NCBI GenBank assembly: GCA_043802925.1
Contig: JAZDKP010000285.1
Coordinates: 9,020-73,019 of the forward strand
Reading direction: 5' to 3'
DNA: 64,000 nucleotides
Origin: JAZDKP01 sp043802925
GTDB taxonomy: Bacteria; Fibrobacterota; OXYB2-FULL-49-7; JAEUSG01
How positions within the stretch are numbered: the first letter of the stretch is position 1; the number at the start of each line of letters is the position of its first letter. The translations under genes were made by a program, and so were the position numbers. The notes beneath the pieces are model-generated. The model searched no databases. It was not told the DNA's origin and saw only the letters and a list, made by a program, of their open reading frames with translations. This document shows, one piece after another, positions 32,893 to 42,530 of this stretch.

Positions 32893-35196
32893 ATGACCCT
32901 CCCGATTCTTCTCAAGAAAGAGTTCAGCCTCCAGGAATTCCAGGTCAACAATATCCTCGCGCTCTTTGAATCAGGCGCCACCATTCCTTTCATGGCGCGC
33001 TACCGCAAGGAAGCCACGAACAGCCTCGACGAAATCGAACTCCGGAACATCCGCGAACGGTACGATTATTACAACGAACTCTTTGCCCGCCGCGAAACCG
33101 TGCTCAAGACCATCGAGGCGCAGGGAAAGCTGACGGAAGAGCTGAAGAAGAAAATTGAGACCTGCCTTGAAAAAAACGCACTCGAGGACATCTATCTTCC
33201 CTACAAACCGAAAAAGAAGACACGCGCGACCAAAGCGCGCGAAAGCGGGCTCGAACCGCTCTGCACGTCCATTCTGTCTCTCACGGACGCGAACGCGGAC
33301 CTCGCCGCACTGGCCGCTCCGTTTATCAGCACGGAAAAAGGGGTACCGGACGCGGAGGCCGCGCTTTCCGGGGCCGCGGACATCTTTGCCGAACAGGTGG
33401 CCGAAACTGCGGCGCACCGGGATTTTGTGCGCACCACCTATGTTGAAAAAGGAGCGTTTGTCTCGCACGTGCGCAAGGCGTACGAAGGAAAAAAGACAAA
33501 GTTCGAAATGTACTATGACTTCAAGGCCCCGGTCAAGGGCATGGCCTCGCACACCGTGCTCGCGCTGCGCCGCGCCGAAAAAGAGGAGGTCATTCTCTTT
33601 GACATCGAGGCCGATGACGACGCCATTGTCAGCCGGCTGACCCGTGACGCCGTGTCCGTGGGGCCCGGCCCGGTACAGGCCTTCCTGGCTGGCGCGGTCA
33701 AGGACGGATACGAACGGCTGATGAAGGCCTCACTGACCGCGGAAGTGCGAATTGACAAAAAACATGAGGCGGACCGCGAAGCCATCCGGGTCTTTGAAAC
33801 CAACCTGCGCGAACTTCTGCTGTCGCCGCCGGCCGGACAGGTGGCCGTACTGGGACTGGACCCCGGCTTCCGTAGCGGATGCAAACTCGCGGCAATCAGC
33901 GAAACCGGAAAGTTCCTCGAATATGCTACCATTTTTCCGCACGAACCACAGAAGGACGAGGCCGGCGCGGCAAAAACACTTCTCAAGTTTACCCGGGCGC
34001 ACCATCCAAAATATATTACCATCGGAAACGGAACGGCCTCGCGTGAAAGCGAGCGTTTTGCCAAACTGGCACTGAAAGCGCTCCCCGGCGAAACCTCGCC
34101 AAAAGTGCTGCTCGTCAGCGAGTCGGGCGCCTCGGTTTATTCGGCCAGCGAATGCGCAATCCGCGAATTCCCGGACCTCGATCTCACCATCCGTTCCGCG
34201 GTCTCCATTGCACGGCGCTTTCAGGACCCACTGTCCGAGCTGGTCAAAATCGAACCCAAATCCATCGGCGTGGGCCAGTACCAGCATGATGTGGACCAGA
34301 CGCTGCTCAAGAAAAAGCTGGACGAGGTGGTGGAATCGTGCGTCAACTATGTGGGCGTGGACGTCAATTGCGCCTCGGCCGAACTGCTGACCTACGTGTC
34401 GGGCCTGAACCGGGCCGTGGCCGAGAACATTGTCAAGCACCGCGACAAAAACGGCCCGTTCCGCGACCGGAATGCGCTTTCCGATGTTCCGCGCCTCGGG
34501 GACAAGGCGTTTGAACAGTGCGCAGGCTTTTTACGCATCAAGGGAGGCGGTAATCCGCTCGACGATTCGGCCGTGCACCCGGAAAGCTATTACATCGTGG
34601 AGAAGATGGCCAAAAACCTCGGCCTTCCCGTGGCCGCGCTGATACGCAACAGCGAAGTGCTCGATAAAATTGACGCCAAAGCCTTTACCGACGAAAAGAC
34701 CGGCGTGGTCACGGTCAAGGACATCGTGGAGGAGTTGAAGAAACCAGGCCGCGATCCGCGATCGCAGTTCGCCTATGCCGAGTTCCGCGAGGATGTATCG
34801 GAAATCAGCCACCTGAAGGAGGGCATGGTCCTGGAAGGATGCGTGACCAACGTGGCGGCCTTTGGCGCGTTCGTGGACATCGGCGTACACCAGGACGGCC
34901 TCGTGCATGTTTCAAAGATGGCCGAGCGCTACGTCAAGGATCCGAACGAGGTGGTGAAGGTGGGCCAGATTGTGAAGGTCAAGGTCGTGGGCGTGGACGA
35001 GGCCCTGAAGCGAATATCGCTGTCCATGCGGCTGAACGAGGCTCCGGCCAAACCCGCGCCGCAGGAGAATCCCGGCCGCGGTCGGGATGACCGGAAAGGC
35101 CCGGCGCCTGCAAAACCAGGCCCGCAGCCCAGACCCGCTGTTCCGCAGAAGAAACCCGCCTCCATTCATGACCTGATCAAAAAATTCCAGGGGTGA
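32893..35196 (+). CDS. tex: Tex family RNA-binding transcription accessory protein
   Basis: A 767-residue Tex homologue. The N-terminal helical region (FMARYRKEATNSLDEIELRN, LEDIYLPYKPKKKTRATKAR) is conserved. A YqgF-like RNase H fold follows (LGLDPGFRSGCKLAAIS), then a helix-hairpin-helix region (LNRAVAENIVKHRDKNGPF) and an S1 domain (~643-710; GMVLEGCVTNVAAFGAFVDIG). The extra C-terminal tail is Pro/Arg-rich. Tex binds nucleic acids and affects transcription and translation of virulence or stress genes in other bacteria. A weak AAAGGA site precedes it. It is a single plus-strand gene, next to the RAYT locus. Confidence 0.95.
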   Translation: MTLPILLKKEFSLQEFQVNNILALFESGATIPFMARYRKEATNSLDEIELRNIRERYDYYNELFARRETVLKTIEAQGKLTEELKKKIETCLEKNALEDIYLPYKPKKKTRATKARESGLEPLCTSILSLTDANADLAALAAPFISTEKGVPDAEAALSGAADIFAEQVAETAAHRDFVRTTYVEKGAFVSHVRKAYEGKKTKFEMYYDFKAPVKGMASHTVLALRRAEKEEVILFDIEADDDAIVSRLTRDAVSVGPGPVQAFLAGAVKDGYERLMKASLTAEVRIDKKHEADREAIRVFETNLRELLLSPPAGQVAVLGLDPGFRSGCKLAAISETGKFLEYATIFPHEPQKDEAGAAKTLLKFTRAHHPKYITIGNGTASRESERFAKLALKALPGETSPKVLLVSESGASVYSASECAIREFPDLDLTIRSAVSIARRFQDPLSELVKIEPKSIGVGQYQHDVDQTLLKKKLDEVVESCVNYVGVDVNCASAELLTYVSGLNRAVAENIVKHRDKNGPFRDRNALSDVPRLGDKAFEQCAGFLRIKGGGNPLDDSAVHPESYYIVEKMAKNLGLPVAALIRNSEVLDKIDAKAFTDEKTGVVTVKDIVEELKKPGRDPRSQFAYAEFREDVSEISHLKEGMVLEGCVTNVAAFGAFVDIGVHQDGLVHVSKMAERYVKDPNEVVKVGQIVKVKVVGVDEALKRISLSMRLNEAPAKPAPQENPGRGRDDRKGPAPAKPGPQPRPAVPQKKPASIHDLIKKFQG

Positions 35197-35239
35197 TTTG
35201 CATAATCATCGTCGCGTGTTACGACACCGGGCGCAACGG

Positions 35240-35845
35240 TTATACCATTGATTTCTGCCGGTACATTACCGGGTTATTCTGAATGTAATTTCTGATTCTA
35301 CCCAACGATTCTTTATCCCGTATTATATGATCGTAATACCGTGGTTGCCATTGGAAGCGGGCATCCGGAAATTGACGATTGATATGTTTTGTGCATGCCG
35401 ATTTGAATGACCGGATGATTGCCGGCAGGCTATTGGGATGGACCGACAATCCGGATACATCTGACATATGGATCGGCGGCGTTTGGGGTTCGTTTGTAGA
35501 TGTAGCGTCGCAGCATGCTGCGACGCTACATCGGGCGCCATTATCATTATGATTATCATGTCCATCATCATTGGCAATAACAATAATCCCATGCGCATGA
35601 TCCGGCATGCAAATGAATGCATCCAATCTTACCGTTTTCGTATGCAATGGTATTTCAAACCAGGTTTTCTCAACCAGTCGACCGATTTCGGACAAAACCA
35701 TATTACCATCAGCAACATTACCGAAGAATGGCTCTTTGTCCTTTATACAAATAGTCACGAAATAATAACCGGGCATGCCATAATCCCACCCCATTAGCCG
35801 TCTGGAATGCTGGCTGGTATAAAATCTGTCTGAAAATCCTGCCAT
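35240..35845 (-). mobile_element. REP-associated tyrosine transposase (RAYT, Y1_Tnp)
   Basis: A 201-residue IS200-like HUH protein. YYFVTICIKDKEPFFG (from residue 27), MPDHAHGIIVI (HxH at 83-85) and YYDHIIRDKESLGRIRNYI (from 170) are the RAYT signatures. Between the two, an atypical Asp/His/Asn-rich stretch (93-103) and a low-complexity segment (105-116) encoded by a 34-bp perfect palindrome are inserted in frame. RAYTs excise and transpose REP/REPIN hairpins and are usually single-copy, lacking their own terminal repeats. The gene has no recognisable ribosome site. Base composition and codon use are AT-richer than in the flanking operons. Elements of the REP type occur elsewhere in the window. 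Confidence 0.85.
35499..35532. repeat. Perfect 34-bp palindrome inside the RAYT gene
   Basis: The first 17 bases, beginning GATGTAGCGTCGC, are the exact reverse complement of the last 17. No mismatches and no loop are present, so it can form a cruciform. It keeps the RAYT frame open in both directions. It differs from the GC-rich hairpins at 4.4, 5.6 and 15.8 kb and from that at 52.9 kb. Confidence 0.9.
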
Positions 35846-36142
35846 TGTTCATGATTAGAACCTTTATCTTCATAATTGTATCCATTTTTTCATCAAAGAA
35901 TTTAATATCAACCGTTTCAAATTGTGTCATGCTCCGGTTGATCCGGTTCAAAATGATATAACGATTCGATATGAAACAGCATCGATAAGAGGAAGCATCC
36001 CTGATTTCCCGCTTGTTTTCAAACCCACGCTATTGGCACCATAATTGCCTGTATGCCAATAAACCATATCCATGAACCTCATTAAAATATTATTTTTCTG
36101 CATATTTTAAAATAATAGTCAGCCATACCACGGAGGCGTTTC
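35846..36142. other. AT-rich gap between the RAYT gene and the ABC export operon
   Basis: This ~300-base stretch has no supported gene. A short minus-strand frame extends into the RAYT gene in another frame, without similarity that I recognise. The right end carries GGAGG (36132-36136), the ribosome site of the ABC ATPase gene. Confidence 0.55.
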
Positions 36143-36823
36143 ATGCCCATCATCGAAATCAAGAACGTCAAAAAAGACTACCCCCTCGGCGCCACCACGG
36201 TGCATGCCCTGCGCGGTGTGGACCTGACCATTGAAAAAGGGGACCTGCTGTCCATCATGGGGCCTTCGGGCAGCGGAAAGACCACGCTCCTCAACATCAT
36301 CGGCTGCATCGACTACGCCACCGGGGGCAGCGTGCGGGTGGGGGACAGGGAAATCGCAAGCATGAACGACCGGCAGATCACCGACATCCGGCTTCATAAG
36401 ATAGGCTTCATCTTCCAGACCTTCAACCTGATTCCCGTGCTCAACACCGTGGAAAACGTGGAGTTTCCGCTCCTGCTCATGAAAAAATACAGCAAGGCCG
36501 AAGTCCGGCAGAAAGCCGAAGCCCTCCTCGACAAGGTTGGACTCACCGAACACAAGCACCACCGGCCGGCTGAACTTTCGGGCGGCCAGCGCCAGCGCGT
36601 GGCCATTGCGCGCGCACTGGTCACCGGTCCGGACATTGTTCTGGCCGACGAGCCCACGGCCAACCTCGATTCCGTCACGGGCGCACAGATTCTCGAAACC
36701 ATGATGGAAATGAACCGGACGGATCGCACCACCTTCATCTTCTCCACCCACGACGTACATGTCATTAAATATGCCAAGACCGTGGTGAACATCCGGGACG
36801 GCCTGATTGTGAAGGAAGACTGA
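36143..36823 (+). CDS. LolD/MacB-like ABC transporter ATP-binding protein
   Basis: A 226-residue ATPase of the MacB/LolD subfamily. Walker A is GPSGSGKT, the Q-loop lies in FIFQTFNLIPVLNTVENV, the signature is LSGGQRQRVAIARAL, and Walker B is IVLADEPTANLDS. A clear GGAGG site precedes it. It powers the two FtsX-type permeases that follow 3 and 12 bases apart. Family members export lipoproteins, macrolides or peptides from the inner membrane. Together with the downstream LolA-like protein and barrel, a trans-envelope export route is inferred. Confidence 0.95.
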   Translation: MPIIEIKNVKKDYPLGATTVHALRGVDLTIEKGDLLSIMGPSGSGKTTLLNIIGCIDYATGGSVRVGDREIASMNDRQITDIRLHKIGFIFQTFNLIPVLNTVENVEFPLLLMKKYSKAEVRQKAEALLDKVGLTEHKHHRPAELSGGQRQRVAIARALVTGPDIVLADEPTANLDSVTGAQILETMMEMNRTDRTTFIFSTHDVHVIKYAKTVVNIRDGLIVKED

Positions 36824-36826
36824 TCC

Positions 36827-38353
36827 ATGGGACTCCTCTTTAAAATCGCCTGGCGCAACATCATGCGTCACAAGGGCAAAAGTCTGGTCATCGGCTCCAT
36901 CCTATTCCTGGGCGCCTTCCTCATGACCGCGGGCGACGCCGTGGTCTCAGGAATGGACGAGGGGCTCAAGTCGAGCGTTGTCAACGGCTTCACCGGTGAT
37001 ATCCTTGTCATGTCCAAAAAACAGATTGATGACAACGTGTTCATGAGCATGATGGGCAAGGCCGTGGAACCCATCAACAACTACAAGGACATCAAAGCCG
37101 TCCTGCAGAAACAACCCTATCTTGAGGTGTTTCTACCAGCCGGCAAGAACATGGCCATCGTGCTGAACGAAGACGGCGGCACGCCCGGCAACGCCTTCAT
37201 CATCGGCGTCGATTTTGAGGCATACGGAAAGATGTTCCCGAACAACTTCAAGGTCATCGAAGGCCAGCCTCCGCGCCCCCACGAAAAGGGGGTCATGGTA
37301 CCCACCGGCGCCCGCGAACAGTTCTACGATTTCACCAGCATCTGGTTTATACCTGAAAGCACTGCGCTCGATACCGCCAACCTCACCAAGGACGCGCGTG
37401 AGAACCGGCGGGAACTTTCCGTCAAGACCAACACGGTCTTCATGGGCTTCAACAACGATAATTCCACCAACGATATCCGCCTGCCCGTGCGCGGAGTCAT
37501 GAAATACAGCTCCCTCAATCATATCTGGGGCCACTTTGTGCTTATGGACATCGAGTCCTTCCGCAACTGCATGGGCTATATCGCGGCGTCCGAAAAAGCC
37601 GACTCCGTGCCTTCGGCCAAAAAAGCCCTGCTCGAAATGGCGGACAACAACCTCGACGCGCTCTTTTCGGACGCCTCCCTCATGGTGACCAATACCAAGG
37701 GCAGCTTCAACGAGGCGGACCTGAAACACCGGGAAAACGCGGCCCCGGCCGTAGTGGACGTCGAGAATGGCACCTTCAACATGGTGTTCGTGAAATTGAA
37801 GAAGGGCATGGATAAGAAAAAGGCGCTGGACGATCTCAACAAGGCGTTGGAGGCAGCCAAAGTCAACGCCCGCGCCGTGGGCTGGGAAAAGGCCACCGGC
37901 GTCATCGGGAGTCTCACCCTGCTCATCAAGACCGCGCTCTTTGTGTTCGTCATGATCCTCTTCTTCGTGGCTATCATAATCATCGTCAACACGCTCTCCA
38001 TGGCTGCGCTTGAACGCACCACCGAAATAGGCATGATGCGGGCCGTGGGCGCGCGAAAGGGCTTCATCAGCCGCATGTTTTTTGCCGAGACCGCCATGCT
38101 CTCCTTTGTGTTCGGCGGACTCGGTATCGCAATCGGCGCCATGGCCGTCAAAATCACCGCACTCATTGGCATCACCTCAACAAACGACATGGTCCAGCTC
38201 CTGTTCGGGGGCGACACCTTCCAACCCATGCTCACCGGCACCGATGTCTTCCTGTCGGTGTTACAGCTCGCACTCGTGACAATCATCGCGGTCATCTACC
38301 CCTTACGGGTCGCGCGCGGTATCACCCCGCTGGACGCCATCTCAAGGGACTAG
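36827..38353 (+). CDS. FtsX-family ABC transporter permease (LolC/E- or MacB-like), first copy
   Basis: A 508-residue permease with one N-terminal TM helix (~20-40), a large periplasmic domain (~45-360), and three C-terminal TM helices holding the FtsX domain (FVMILFFVAIIIIVNTLSMA, TEIGMMRAVGARKGFI). The end, LRVARGITPLDAISRD, is typical of MacB/LolCE. It pairs with the second permease as a heterodimer by inference. It starts three bases after the ATPase gene. Confidence 0.92.
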   Translation: MGLLFKIAWRNIMRHKGKSLVIGSILFLGAFLMTAGDAVVSGMDEGLKSSVVNGFTGDILVMSKKQIDDNVFMSMMGKAVEPINNYKDIKAVLQKQPYLEVFLPAGKNMAIVLNEDGGTPGNAFIIGVDFEAYGKMFPNNFKVIEGQPPRPHEKGVMVPTGAREQFYDFTSIWFIPESTALDTANLTKDARENRRELSVKTNTVFMGFNNDNSTNDIRLPVRGVMKYSSLNHIWGHFVLMDIESFRNCMGYIAASEKADSVPSAKKALLEMADNNLDALFSDASLMVTNTKGSFNEADLKHRENAAPAVVDVENGTFNMVFVKLKKGMDKKKALDDLNKALEAAKVNARAVGWEKATGVIGSLTLLIKTALFVFVMILFFVAIIIIVNTLSMAALERTTEIGMMRAVGARKGFISRMFFAETAMLSFVFGGLGIAIGAMAVKITALIGITSTNDMVQLLFGGDTFQPMLTGTDVFLSVLQLALVTIIAVIYPLRVARGITPLDAISRD

Positions 38354-38365
38354 GAGTCAACCATT

Positions 38366-40129
38366 ATGAAACTACTCCTTTCCATCGCCCTCCGGAACCT
38401 TCTGCGCCAGAAACGGCGCAATATCCTGCTGGGCATCGCCATCGCCTTCGGCACCATGATCCTCATCGTGGCCAACTCCTTTTCGCACGGTATCACCGAC
38501 ACGCTTTTCAACCGCATCGTGCGCATCACTTACGGCCACGTGAACATCAGCGCCACAGAGAACGGCAATTTTGAACGGCAGATTATCCATGAGGGCGACC
38601 GCATCAAGCATCTTGTCTGGAAGAATAACCCGGAGGTCACGGCAGTCCAGGAAGCCATCGGCAACTTTGCCCGCGCCATCGGCAACGGCAAGTCCGATAA
38701 CGTGGTACTGGTGGGCGTTAACATCCACGACACCATGTCCGCGGAGGACCAGAAGGACATGGAGGAGAACTTTAAAATGCTGGCCGGCCAGTTCGAGGAC
38801 CTCGAGGCCCCCGGCATCCCCAACCCCGTCATTCTCTCAAAGGAAAAAGCGGACTACCTGAATGTAAAGGTCGGCGACGCGGTGCGCGTCCGTTTCCGCG
38901 ACATCAACGGCCAGAGCCAGGCCGCCGCGCTGACCGTGGTCGGCATCTTCAAACCCACCAACCTTTTCATGTCCGTGCCCATCTTCGTGGACCTTAAACT
39001 GGTCAAGTCAATGATGGGGTACAAAAAACATGAATCCAGCCAACTCGTGATCATGGTCAAGGACCCCCGTAAGGATGCGGTCATTGTGGCGGACAGGCTC
39101 CAGAAGCTCCTAAAGCCCGACATGGCGGTCATCGACTGCCGGATGCGCTGCAAGACCGGGGACGCTGGCGCGCTGATCCTGGGTTACAAGTCCGACTCAG
39201 CATCACTGGCCCTCCTCCGAAAAGCCCTCCCGCTCTTAGCCGGTGCGCCTGACACGGCCTTCTCCAGGAGCGGCGCGGTCATCAGCGCCTCCCTGGCCAA
39301 AGAGACCGGGCTTGCACCCAATGACACTTGCCTGATCAAGTACGCCGCCCGGTACGATGCGGACTCTGGTTATTTAAAAATTATCGTGAAGGGCGTGCGC
39401 AAAGACACTGTCCTCGATCCCGGTATTGTCCTTGTGAACGAAAAGGACTATTTCAAGGCCTATTACCGGAATCTTCCCGTCCGGCCCTCTTCGGAACTGG
39501 CAAGACTGCTGCCGGACAGCCAATTTGCCGCCTTTACCGCCATCCCCGGCGAATGGACGCTGCTCAAGCGCATCAGTTCGACCGAAGAATTGACACGTCT
39601 TTATAAGGACATTACCAAGAATAAATTGCGCTCAACCATGGTCTCAGTGAGCACCATGTACGAAGGGGCCAGCGCCATCATCAAGCTCGAATACGCGCTC
39701 AATCTCATCACTTTCGTCTGCGTCATGGTGCTCTTCTTCATCATCCTCATCGGCGTGGTCAACACCCTGCGCATGACCATCCGCGAGCGCACGCGCGAAA
39801 TCGGCACGATCCGCGCCATCGGCATGCAAAAGAACGACGTACGCAACACCTTCATCGCCGAGACCGTCTTCCTTGCCATGTTCTCCTCGGCCGCGGGCAC
39901 GGCACTGGCCTTCCTGATTATGCACCTGCTCGGGCTCAGTCCCATCAACCCGGGCGACAACCCCATGGCCATGCTGCTCGTGAACAGCCGGCTCTGCTTT
40001 GTGCCTACACTGCTCGCGGTCGTCGGATACAATGTTCTCATTTGGGTGATTGCGGGCGCCACCGCTTTTTTCCCGGCGCGCAAGGCGGCCAACATGTCGG
40101 CCTGCGAGGCGTTGCGTCATTATGAATAA
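38366..40129 (+). CDS. FtsX-family ABC transporter permease, second copy with enlarged periplasmic domain
   Basis: A 587-residue permease of the same layout (N-terminal TM helix, periplasmic domain, three C-terminal helices with LFFIILIGVVNTLRMTIRER, TREIGTIRAIGMQKNDV, and a PARKAANMSACEALRH end). Compared with its partner, the periplasmic part is ~80 residues longer, with an extra segment around residues 260-400 (LGYKSDSASLALLRKALPLL ...). An AGGAG site precedes it. The asymmetric pair is similar to the LolC/LolE division of labour. Confidence 0.9.
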   Translation: MKLLLSIALRNLLRQKRRNILLGIAIAFGTMILIVANSFSHGITDTLFNRIVRITYGHVNISATENGNFERQIIHEGDRIKHLVWKNNPEVTAVQEAIGNFARAIGNGKSDNVVLVGVNIHDTMSAEDQKDMEENFKMLAGQFEDLEAPGIPNPVILSKEKADYLNVKVGDAVRVRFRDINGQSQAAALTVVGIFKPTNLFMSVPIFVDLKLVKSMMGYKKHESSQLVIMVKDPRKDAVIVADRLQKLLKPDMAVIDCRMRCKTGDAGALILGYKSDSASLALLRKALPLLAGAPDTAFSRSGAVISASLAKETGLAPNDTCLIKYAARYDADSGYLKIIVKGVRKDTVLDPGIVLVNEKDYFKAYYRNLPVRPSSELARLLPDSQFAAFTAIPGEWTLLKRISSTEELTRLYKDITKNKLRSTMVSVSTMYEGASAIIKLEYALNLITFVCVMVLFFIILIGVVNTLRMTIRERTREIGTIRAIGMQKNDVRNTFIAETVFLAMFSSAAGTALAFLIMHLLGLSPINPGDNPMAMLLVNSRLCFVPTLLAVVGYNVLIWVIAGATAFFPARKAANMSACEALRHYE

Positions 40130-40144
40130 CCGTTGGAGAAAAGA

Positions 40145-40903
40145 ATGAAGAAAACAATCTTCGCGTTGATGTTCCTGTCCTCCGCCTCCCTGTTCGCCGC
40201 TCCCCCCATCGGCGACATACTGAAGACCATGGAAGACATCTACAAAATGACCACGGACGCCAAGGCGCGCGTACAGATGACCCAGCAGAAAAAAGACGAA
40301 GGGGTCAAGAACTTCGATATCCTCTGGTACCGCCGCGATCGCGACAACGCCTTCCTCATGGTCATGGCCGCGCCGGAAAATGAAAAAGGCAACGGTTATC
40401 TCCGCATGGACGACAACTTCTGGATGTACCGCCGTAACACGCGCACCTTCCAGCACATCAACCGCGACGAGTCCATCGGCGGCTCGGACGCGCACGGCGA
40501 GGACTTCGAAAACCGCAAACTGACCGAAATGTACGCGGGTGCCAGGGACTCCGCCGGGAAGGAAAAAATTTCCGAGGACATGCTGGGAAAAATTCCGGTC
40601 TATAAGTTCGAGGTCAAGGCCATTGTAAACGATGTGGACTATCCCCGGCAAACCATGTGGGTCCGGCGCGACAACAGCCTCATGCTCAAACAGGAATCCT
40701 ACTCCTCCTCGGGTTCGCTCATGCAGACCGCCTATTTCATCAACTACACCCGGATTGACGGACGCTATGTCTGCGTCAAACAGATGTTCATCGATGAATT
40801 CGAAAAAGGCAACAAGACCATCATGGAAATATCCAACATCTCCACGGAAAAGCTTGATGACAACATGTTCACCAAGGCTTACCTGGAGAATCTGAGCAAA
40901 TGA
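40145..40903 (+). CDS. LolA-like outer-membrane lipoprotein-sorting protein
   Basis: A 252-residue periplasmic protein. ATG at 40145 with GGAG seven bases upstream was preferred over the TTG at 40133. The signal peptide is MKKTIFALMFLSSASLFAAP. The remainder has the LolA-like half-barrel pattern seen in the family of outer-membrane lipoprotein-sorting proteins downstream of MacB-type permeases (MTTDAKARVQMTQQKKDEG, NGYLRMDDNFWMYRRNTR, QHINRDESIGGSD, DYPRQTMWVRRDNSLMLKQE). It probably picks up a lipid-linked cargo from the ABC complex. Its stop codon overlaps the following start. Confidence 0.85.
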   Translation: MKKTIFALMFLSSASLFAAPPIGDILKTMEDIYKMTTDAKARVQMTQQKKDEGVKNFDILWYRRDRDNAFLMVMAAPENEKGNGYLRMDDNFWMYRRNTRTFQHINRDESIGGSDAHGEDFENRKLTEMYAGARDSAGKEKISEDMLGKIPVYKFEVKAIVNDVDYPRQTMWVRRDNSLMLKQESYSSSGSLMQTAYFINYTRIDGRYVCVKQMFIDEFEKGNKTIMEISNISTEKLDDNMFTKAYLENLSK

Positions 40904-42300
40904 TGCGCGCCATCGCCCTCCTCACAGCGCTCCTGCTGACCGCAGGCATTCTCCCGGCGCAGGACGTGGACGAGTCCGCCCTTTTCGGCGACACCGCGAC
41001 CGTGACCCAGGCGCCGCTCAACACGGGCGACAGCGCGACACAGCCGCCCATAAAGAACACCAGTATCTCCGGCGACCTCACGGCCGTGGGGTATAATTCC
41101 TTTCCCCGCGATGACTGGCGCGGTTCCACGCTCACGACCATGGCCGTGGGCGATCTCTACCTCGACGCGCGCCTCCTTCAGGGCATCAAGGGCTATGCGT
41201 CCGTGGAGGCCTCCTACATGGCCAGCATGGACACGACCACGTTCAACCTGCGTGAAATGTTCGTGGACATGAACGTGCGCGGCCGGGTTTACCTTCGCGC
41301 GGGCAAACAGGTGCTCCAGTGGGGCCGCTGCAACCTCTGGAACCCCGTGGACCTCATCAATGTCGAACGGAAGCAGTTTGTCCAACGCATCGGCAGCCGC
41401 GAAGGCGTGTTCGGCCTCAAGGCGCATGTCCCCTTCGGCACGGCCGTGAACCTCTACGGTTTCATTGACACGCGCAACGCAGCAGCCCCGGATTCTCTGG
41501 CAGGGGCCGCCAAGGCCGAGTTTATCATCAAGGGCACGGAAATGGCTTTCAGCGCCTGGGGCAAACAGAATAAGATGCCGGTGCTGGGATACGACATCTC
41601 CAGCCGAGTCGCGCTCATTGACATTGCGGGCGAGGTAGCCCTTTTTCGCCAGGACAACGAATACCGCATGGGCCAGCAGGGGGACTCCCTGTTTCTATTG
41701 AAGGGCCCCAAAGACTGGACCCCGCGAATCGCGCTGAACCTGTCGCATTCGTTTGACGTAAACGGCGTTCCGGATCGCCTGCTGGTTTCAGTGGAAGGGT
41801 ACTACAACGGCGCAGGATATGACAGTCACATGTTCGATGATAAAAAGACGTATGCCTACGCAAACAGCAGGGCGCCGCAACCTGAGACTATACGCATGAC
41901 AATTCCCACGCCGTTCGGCGACCCCATTGACACCACCGTCACGGTCCAACGTTCCCTGCCTCCCCAGACCAAGCTCGAATATTTTATCATGAACGGCCTT
42001 TACCGGCCCAACGAACACTCGTATTACTACGCCGCGCTGTTCACCTCTTTCAGCCGCTTCATCACCAGCAACATGAGCCTGTCGTTCAATGCCATCGGCA
42101 ACCTCGGCGAACGGTGCGCCACCCTGTCCGGCTCGCTTTCATACACCGACCTTCGCAACCTCTCGCTGTCCCTGACCATCCTCGGCTACGCGGGCCCCGT
42201 GGAACGCGAATACACCCTGGGTTACCGGTTTTCGGACAAGGGAATGACGCTTTACGACAAGGGAGCGGACGTCCAGTTCACGGCCGGAATCAGTTTCTGA
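40900..42300 (+). CDS. Porin-like outer-membrane beta-barrel (DUF1302-like)
   Basis: A 466-residue protein with a signal peptide (MMRAIALLTALLLTAGILPAQ). Many amphipathic strands are seen; LRAGKQVLQWGRCNLWNPVDLIN matches the GxQxxxWG..NPxDLIN motif of the DUF1302 or alginate-export-like barrels. The C terminus (DVQFTAGISF) ends in Phe, as expected for a barrel. It is the last gene of the ABC/LolA-like operon, so it is the probable outer-membrane end of the export route. The substrate is unknown. Confidence 0.7.
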   Translation: MMRAIALLTALLLTAGILPAQDVDESALFGDTATVTQAPLNTGDSATQPPIKNTSISGDLTAVGYNSFPRDDWRGSTLTTMAVGDLYLDARLLQGIKGYASVEASYMASMDTTTFNLREMFVDMNVRGRVYLRAGKQVLQWGRCNLWNPVDLINVERKQFVQRIGSREGVFGLKAHVPFGTAVNLYGFIDTRNAAAPDSLAGAAKAEFIIKGTEMAFSAWGKQNKMPVLGYDISSRVALIDIAGEVALFRQDNEYRMGQQGDSLFLLKGPKDWTPRIALNLSHSFDVNGVPDRLLVSVEGYYNGAGYDSHMFDDKKTYAYANSRAPQPETIRMTIPTPFGDPIDTTVTVQRSLPPQTKLEYFIMNGLYRPNEHSYYYAALFTSFSRFITSNMSLSFNAIGNLGERCATLSGSLSYTDLRNLSLSLTILGYAGPVEREYTLGYRFSDKGMTLYDKGADVQFTAGISF

Positions 42301-42397
42301 ACATTCCGCGAATCGCAGTCATCAGGCAAGCATGGATGCAGGTTTAAAAGCGTTGGTTTCAAACCGGGCGAATAACTATTTTTATGCCCTATTTAAT

Positions 42398-42487
42398 GGA
42401 GAGATGTCCGAGCCCGGTTTAAGGAGCACGATTGGAAATCGTGTATACGTCAAAAGCGTATCGCGGGTTCAAATCCCGCTCTCTCCG
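42398..42487 (+). tRNA. tRNA-Ser (anticodon GGA)
   Basis: A 90-base tRNA. The acceptor stem GGAGAGA pairs with TCTCTCC, with discriminator G and no CCA encoded. The anticodon stem CACGA/TCGTG closes the loop TTGGAAA, giving GGA. A long variable arm typical of class II serine tRNA is present. GGGTTCAAATCCC is the T arm. A T-run follows, which may end transcription. The GGA anticodon reads UCC/UCU. Confidence 0.96.
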
Positions 42488-42530
42488 TTTTTTTGAAATA
42501 CTTAAATCGGTAGGAAAAACGCTTTTTTGT

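Noticed and set aside
35718..35951. Short minus-strand frame upstream of and overlapping the RAYT gene
   Set aside because: No ribosome site, no recognised motif, and half of it overlaps the RAYT gene in another frame.
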